A DNA stretch of 64,000 nt from Romanomermis culicivorax (lineage: Eukaryota; Nematoda; Enoplea; Mermithida; Mermithidae): the NCBI GenBank assembly GCA_963922205.1, contig CAWUHX010000162.1, forward strand, positions 124,001-188,000, in the 5' to 3' direction. Positions 57,780 to 64,000 of the stretch are shown here, piece after piece. The notes beneath the pieces are model-generated. The model worked only from the letters and a program-made list of their open reading frames with translations. It searched no databases and was not told where the DNA came from. Within the stretch, counting starts at the first letter, position 1, and each line of letters opens with the position of its first letter. The position numbers were made by a program, and so were the translations under genes.

Positions 57780-59110
57780 ACGGCATCAAGATAACTTCAG
57801 CAGAACATTAGTTACCTTTTAAAACCTCCTGGGCGTTACCCAACCAAAATTTGTATTTTTCATCACTCCATAAAAGCGGTGAGAACTATTCGAATTCGAT
57901 GTAGTCGAGCCGACTTTACATTACTTGCTAGAAAAATTCATTACGATATAAATGATCAGTTTCACATGTCGAATATTGAAAGTTCTATGCACTTGATAGT
58001 CTAGTCTCGGAAATTTTTTCTAGATCAGCCTACACTGTTTCTCATTTTTTTATCTTTCCTGAATAGGAAAAGTCGATGTTCCAATTATTTTGACTTTTAA
58101 AAAATCGCGTTCCGGCTTTTTAGCAACAATAAATGCTTAGATTAACTCTTTTTGGTAAGCTAAAAATTTTTATTCTGATACTTCAAATTTACAAAAGTAT
58201 TCTTTCTACAACCAGAACGATTGCATTCACTCTCGAAAGAAGATTCAAATGGAAAGTTTTTTCTGCTATACCTAAGAAATTCATCTAGAAAACGGTAAGC
58301 CTATTTTATAATTCTAAATTATATCAGATGACCAACCTCGGCTCGACTGTAACAATATTAAACGTATGATCCGAAAAACTTTTTGAAAAAATTAATGTGC
58401 CATTGGAAAAACGTGACTAGATTCTTATGTCGTATCATTTATCATATCTACTTCTTGTAAGGCGAAGTTTTCGTTATTCGTCTTTTCTATTTCCTATTTC
58501 TCATATTTTCTTTCATTTTTCATACATATTGATCATTTTTTCGACTGCGCCGTACCATTTCTGCCCTTAGTTCGTTTGGATTTTTAACAATAGCCCAAAT
58601 AAGATTGAGATAATTAAATGTCCCGCTTAACAGTCCAGCATAATGCTTGCTGCTATCAGTTGGCTCGGTTTATCGTTTAGAATCGAGAGAAAAAGGAGCT
58701 AGAACTATGGTAAATAAACATTCGCAGATCGTATGCGCTTTATTAACAGAATAGATTCTAGATCTTATCTATCCTTCAACTGTGGATCGATTCTTAACCT
58801 TCTTTCCTTTTATTTTTTCGCCGGGGGAAACGTGCCAGTCAGGGATAGCTTGGAATAGGGTAAATGAAACAGCCTAATTTGGGCGGTAATCGTACGACTT
58901 TTCGAAAATTATTTTACCGTTGGTTTTTGTAGTCATTGATAAGCTTTGAATTTTCAGTTCTTCCGAACATTTATCCTCAAGCGCTTCTGTCTTGTTCGAG
59001 TATTATTCTTTTACATTGCTCTGCATGTAATTTAAGCGCTACCCAGTGCCATAAATCGCTTCTATCTAAAAATCTATCGGCTGTTTTCTTTGTGCCGTGC
59101 AGCTGATGCA
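57780..59110. other. non-coding, no gene seen
   Basis: AT-rich, without long frames, repeats or transposon ends that I can recognise. Confidence 0.4.
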
Positions 59111-59114
59111 TACC

Positions 59115-59708
59115 TGGGGCCGGTTTCATAGGAGACTTAAGCTCCAGCTGAGCTGCAGCTTAAGCTGTAATTATGTTATACCATTGCCGTCTCATACACG
59201 CAAAACATATCGGGAAAGTTAAACTGCAGCTGAATTGCACCTTGACGATAATGTTATAGCACACAGAGTTAAGCTACAGCTCAGCTACACCTTAACTTCC
59301 TCGATATCGTTTTGTGTGCATGAGTTAAGCTACAGCTGACCTGCAGCTTGACGGCAATGGTATAACATATAGAGTTAAGCTACACAAAGCATTAGGGAGC
59401 GAGATCTGTCATCAATTTGATTTGTGGAAAAATTTCGTACCTTCAATTTGATTGGTCGAAAAGTTGTAGTCTACTCCTTTCTAACTGTGAGTCAAAGCCT
59501 AATCCCAGGCCTAAGCGTAAACCTAAGCCTAAGCCTAAGCCTGAGTCTAAGCCTAAGCCAGAAAATTTGCCAGAAACAACTGTAAAAATCAATGAATTTT
59601 TTCGACCAATCAAAATGATGACAGATCTCGCTTCGCAATGCTTTCTTTAAGCTACAGCTTAAGCTGCAGCTCAGCTGGAGCTTAAGTCTCTTTGATGAAC
59701 CGGCCCCT
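59115..59708. mobile_element. nested foldback element with TTAAGCTGCAGCTGAGCT-type arms and a TTAGGC-type core
   Basis: Outer arms (59115-59175 and 59646-59708) are inverted, with GGGGCCGGTT, GAGACTTAAGCTCCAGCTG and AGCTGCAGCTTAAGCT words. The left side repeats AGTTAAGCTACAGCT three more times, at about 59270, 59323 and 59371. Inner arms (59384-59440 and 59596-59645) are inverted around AAAGCATT, GCGAGATCTGTCATCA and TTGGTCGAAAA. The hexamer array lies at the centre. Confidence 0.75.
59496..59559. repeat. interstitial TTAGGC-like hexamer array, reverse orientation
   Basis: About ten hexamers, mainly CCTAAG, with CCTGAG and CGTAAA variants. This is the complement of the array at 27961 and also sits between inverted arms. 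Confidence 0.82.
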
Positions 59709-60463
59709 GGACAACCTATTGATGTTTCCAGGCAGCTGATAGTGTTTTCGTTTGCCAACCTTCTGAAAATCAAAAAGCAATTCATTTTGATGGACTTCGG
59801 CGTATCAGTTTTGAGCTGAAAACACGCAACCGAAGTTTAAAAATCAAACAACCAACCAAACATTGAATGTATCAAAAAGAGCTTATGTTTTTATATCACT
59901 GATTTTGCTTCTCATTACGGTCGAAGTTTTTCCAAAAATTAGTTATTTAAATCTATCCCTTAAAATTAAGTTGATGCTACTCAGATGATTCAATAATAAA
60001 TTCTCGACACTGATAACTCTAAGATTCTGTTCCGTGCTGGACAAAATTCAGCGCATAATTTTTACCCAAGGTAGGGTGCATTACACAACAAAAATTCATT
60101 GAATAAAGCGAAAGGACCTGCGAATTCAAAGTTATTTACACTTGATTTTTCAGAATTTCAATTTTCAGTCGAGTGAGTGCAATCAATGCAAGTCGAACGA
60201 TCATGGATTCATTTCAAATTAAGCAGGATCAACTCTCGACAGATGTATTTTAATGCGACGAAAATCTTGGAATCTGAAATACTTGGATATCTGGACGTAG
60301 GATAGGATAACCCGGTTGGCCCTTAAAATGTTCATTAGAATATAGCAATAGAGTCAAAATAGAGTAATTTTGTAAATTTTGAAGTTGAATAGCAATCTTT
60401 CTCATTTTTGGTTTAGGTCTCATTTCGGAAAATTTGAAAACGGTCTTCATTTGACATCTTGAC

Positions 60464-60727
60464 CATACATGTCAATGGGGAGACGTGCTATATGAACCCC
60501 ACTCCCAAAAATCTTCCTCCATGGCTAGCTCTTGGGCGATTCTCCCCAGAATTTTCCAATCATATGGCTAGCCATATGGTAGTCATAGGGACCCCCATAC
60601 TTTTAGTCGGAAAAATACTGAAAAATAAATTTTTTCCCTTCAGAGACCCGTCCCCTAAAATATTGGGGAATTAGTGAAATTCCTCCGACCGTCCCCACCC
60701 AGACATCAGGGCCCCGTTACATGTATG
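60464..60727 (+). mobile_element. CATACATG MITE, copy C, perfect 8-bp target duplication
   Basis: Starts CATACATGTCAATGGGG and ends GGGGCCCCGTTACATGTATG. The duplication ATCTTGAC occurs at 60456-60463 and 60728-60735. Contains TATGGCTAGCCATATGG. It lacks the GCGC hairpin present in copies A and B. 264 bp. Confidence 0.9.
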
Positions 60728-61229
60728 ATCTTGACTTTTCGATAATAAAGCACCAGGTTCTAGGAAAGATCACTAACTAATACGTCACTTTTGGTAAAAA
60801 TTAAGGCCCTCTCTATTGGACATATGCTTTGGAAAACGTTTATCAAAGTGTGATTCCTGCAAATTTTATTAAGGACATTCAAATTCTTATGACAGGATTA
60901 CCTTTAAAATTCGGTTGTATTCGTTTTATGAATACACGCAGAGGAAATAGCTATTAAAGAAAAAAAGCTGGTATGAAAAAACTCTTCAATTCGTGAACTT
61001 TTTTACTTCATTGAAAAAGTTGCGTGAGTCAATTTTTTCGGTTATTTTTAGACTAGGACGTTCAATTTGGTCGAAAAGAGTCAATATGATTTCATTATAT
61101 AATTTCTATCCTTATTTTGATCACAAAAAATGCATTTTGCTGTACACATCCATTCAATGAACCGAACCACACTCAATTATTTTGCGTCCTCGCGTCTGGA
61201 ATTGTCTGAACTGGATTTTTTCTTATTAG

Positions 61230-61544
61230 AAATTTATACAAAATATTGAAGAATTCGAGGGTCGGATCAATTATATAAGATTTTTCAAGTTTCATTCTTC
61301 CGGCTCGCATTATTTGGCGGAAAAAGCCAGTTTCGCCTTATCGACTCTGTATAAACATAATAGAAGTATGGTGAGGAAATTTATCCGGTATTATCAGCGA
61401 AGAAATCATATGCTGTTGTCCCATTGTGGAGTGTCGCCGTTTTTGTACTGTACCGAAAAATCTAATTTAAGAGGAGGAAAATTTTCAATTAAATTACATT
61501 TTTCCTTTCCACACACCACACGCACAACAAAGACCTTGGTCTAA
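61230..61544 (+). CDS. candidate exon of an unidentified plus-strand gene
   Basis: A TTATTAG acceptor opens a frame that runs to TAA at 61542-61544. The first 60 residues look like protein (NIEEFEGRINYIRFF, SSGSHYLAEKASFALSTLYK, NRSMVRKFIRYYQRRNHMLL). A GTGAGG donor at 61370 after ...NRSM could end the exon there instead. No family recognised. Confidence 0.35.
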   Translation, partial: KFIQNIEEFEGRINYIRFFKFHSSGSHYLAEKASFALSTLYKHNRSMVRKFIRYYQRRNHMLLSHCGVSPFLYCTEKSNLRGGKFSIKLHFSFPHTTRTTKTLV

Positions 61545-61549
61545 ATAGT

Positions 61550-62540
61550 AACATTGAGGTATATTTGACCAAATAATAATTCTTTGTACGGGAACGTTCG
61601 CGGTTCGGTTATGCTAATTCGGTGAGAAATTCTTGAGACGGTTTTATACGAAAGGAAAGTATTTTAAGAATTTTAGATCCACATTATCATAAAAAGGCCT
61701 TTGACCTGTTTTCATAAATAGAAAATCGGGACTTCAATGAGGCTTTCATCTCTCCTGAGAAACAGTGTCATTAGATCAATAGCTTTTGCCTCACAAAAAT
61801 AACAAGTGGTTAAGTCTTGCGATCTTGTTCAGAACGATTGTATAAGGTTCGCAATATGCACTTGGAGTTCGGGATACCGATAAATGTTGTCTTGCAGGGA
61901 TGCAGTCGCTTAATCGACCAAAGTTTTGGAGGGATAGTAAGAAAACATAATCTAAAATTTTGCCTATAAATAAAAAATGCGAAGCTAGAAAATCACATAA
62001 GTAGAAAAATTAATAAAATCATACTAGACCAAAAACGGGACATTTAAATTTTTTATGGGGATAAGGTCTTTCATGAGCTATGTTATAGCTAGTCATAGGA
62101 TCCATCTCACTCAGCTTATTTTCAACTCCCGCCAGCTACATGTAACGCAGCAGATGTGGTCTATTCATGTGGCATTAGGGCCTCCTACTATCAATTGTGT
62201 TATGTTTACATTTCTTGATATTTTTTAGTGCGTTGTATTAGTTACGGGTATTTGTTTATTTATATAGTGTTATAACATTAATTTATATAAGTTTTAACAT
62301 TAATAACATTAATTTAGAATTAGTGAAGGTTTAAGCTGCAAGTATCAATCATGCTTCAGCACGGAAAATCTGGACAGGCTCAGGTTTTGACAGACTCAAA
62401 CCTATGACACTTTTTCAAAATTTCTATAACTTCGCTTTTGTGAAAGACCAGATTCAGAGGCAGTGAGAATAGGACAGTATATTCGTGTACAATAATCATC
62501 AAGCCCCAAGATGACCTGACATAACCCTAATTTGTGGAAA
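61550..62540. other. non-coding, no gene seen
   Basis: AT-rich. No repeat ends or domains recognised. Confidence 0.4.
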
Positions 62541-62546
62541 TTTTAC

Positions 62547-62740
62547 TTGCATCGTTGAACTCTTCGGTTTAAAAAACATGGAAAATGTCCATTGACGAAA
62601 ATTGGGTCAATAAAAACATTTAACTGTTGCTGGTAATCGAGGTACATGTAATTTATATTACGGTAACTATCTGGATCATGTTCCTTAAAATTATTGTCTA
62701 ACTTTTGTGCGCCTAACTGACCAGTCGATTGATTTATGTA
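62547..62740 (-). CDS. candidate exon, weakly glycoside-hydrolase-family-1-like
   Basis: A minus-strand frame with DPDSYRNINYMYLDYQQQLN and VFIDPIFVNGHFPCFLNRRV, before a GTAAAA donor at 62546. GH1 enzymes (beta-glucosidase/klotho type) have a similar ...LDF..GWF..PIF..GDYP... segment, and the DPIF-NG-(H/D)-(F/Y)P core is the basis of the call. The acceptor is uncertain: AAAAGTTAG or GATCCAG within the frame are candidates. No other GH1 exon was found nearby, so it may be an isolated remnant. Confidence 0.3.
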
Positions 62741-63229
62741 CATTTTTTCGTTTTATCGTCACGGTTTGCACATCACCCAAATCATTTTCTATGTTTCTAT
62801 GTAATTGATGATTTTTTTTCTTTCGAAAGTGACAAAATGATCGAAGATATTGAACTTCAAACAAATTAACATTCTTTTCCTTGACTTTTCTACACCGTTA
62901 GAAAAACCAGTTCGTTTTCATGGAAAAAATATCATGCTATTCAGAGCGTGAAACTTTCACAATGAACTTATACGAGAGATCGGTTTTGTGATTAAATTCT
63001 TTTTGGTTGGATGTGATCACCATGTGAGCATTTTTATTATAAATCAGAGTCTTATCCCAAAGAAAGTTTATGTAAAATTTATGGCTTTGCGTTGCTATTT
63101 ACAGGTTTTGGATCAATTATATGTAAGTTAGAATTTTAATTTCGAATAATGAGTATGCGGGAATAGTTTGCTTACACTAAAATGTAAAACAATGAATGGG
63201 CAGTAAAATTCAAAATTTGGTTTATTAGG

Positions 63230-64000
63230 CATAGGACGGGTACCCGGATCCGGATCCGATCATTGGAATTTTCTGGGATACGAATCCCGATCCGATGAAA
63301 CAAGGTTTCTGAATGCAAATCAGGGTGCGGGCGAATCCGACGCTGTCGAAGACTGAAATCCGATCATAATGAGAACTATATCCACTTGGGTTTGCATTGA
63401 TTTTTTTAAATTTCCAAATGCCAGTGCATATTTTTTTGGCCGTGTAGAAATATTTTTGATGAAAAAGTGCATTTGGTGCGATTCATACGGTCTAAATTTC
63501 ATATTTTTTCGGCGTTCGGATTGAGCTGAAACATGGCCAAAAAGGAGTGTAGTTTTATTCCTGAATTATCCCTGATTGTTTCCATGAATCTACTATTTCT
63601 CACTTCGTATTAAAGTGAGTAAAAGGACACTTTCTATGAAAATATAGTGAAAAATGGAATTATCGAAATTATTGAAAATTTGTATTTGTTTATATTTATT
63701 TGGAACAGAGAAAAGAAAAGTCCGGTCATTTTTGCACTTGCAGGTAGAAGCTCGAAAAAACTTAGTTCAAAGATTTCGAGCTCTTACTTCAGTTTGCTTT
63801 TCATTCCAATGATTATAATTGTTGAAATGTTAAGAAACATGAAATCATACAACACGATTTTGAAGAATTAAACATATATTCATTCACACATGCGGTCGGA
63901 TCTGCTGTTTAGGATATGGATCCGACGACTACAGTTTTCTAGATCCGGACCCGATGGAGCAATTTTTTAAGATCCGAGTCCGATTCAGTCACAAAAGTGG
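63230..64000. mobile_element. element with TAGGCATAGGACGGGTACCC end and iterated GATCCG words, runs off the window
   Basis: The left end at about 63228 resembles the TAGGGATGGGACGAATCC end at 31234. Both subterminal regions (63240-63370 and 63895-64000) carry several GGATCCGGATCCGA / GATCCGGACCCGATGG words, partly inverted. The right end is outside the window. Confidence 0.5.

Overview
This is a stretch of an animal nuclear genome. It is AT-rich (roughly one third G+C by eye), intron-containing and heavily populated by transposable elements, with one 100-base assembly gap. Two blocks of degenerate TTAGGC hexamers, the telomere unit typical of nematodes, and a myosin-phosphatase targeting subunit gene suggest a nematode-like invertebrate. 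That placement is an inference and not proof.

Layout. 1-11.5 kb holds a decayed CR1/jockey-like LINE on the minus strand, low-complexity DNA, a MITE with perfect 8-bp target duplications that interrupts a BED-zinc-finger-like fragment, the gap, two related TA-flanked MITEs, and unusual arrays of short phrases. 11498-19847 is a complete, very young Ty3/gypsy LTR retrotransposon: 579-bp LTRs with one difference, a 4-bp target duplication, PBS, PPT, and gag and protease/RT/RNase H/integrase coding in one frame broken by a single TGA. 20-35 kb is a nest of nonautonomous TIR elements, many with 8-bp target duplications (hAT-like). Several contain the same short GCGC hairpin, and a second LINE and LINE fragments lie among them. 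A foldback element with a TTAGGC-type core lies near 28 kb.

36.3-52.7 kb carries the one confidently identified host gene, on the plus strand: a PPP1R12/MYPT-type myosin phosphatase regulatory subunit. Ten exons join with consistent phases into 804 codons. It has the MyPhoNE motif, the RVxF-type KVKF motif, ankyrin repeats and both ROCK-type inhibitory phosphosites (RRSTQGVTL and RRSTG). Two further small exons are plausible; the C-terminal coiled coil was not found.

53-64 kb is mainly non-coding. It holds a tandem pair of tRNA-Thr-like sequences, a second foldback element with a TTAGGC-type core, more MITEs, and a few isolated candidate exons, one of them weakly glycoside-hydrolase-family-1-like. 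None of these could be joined into a gene.
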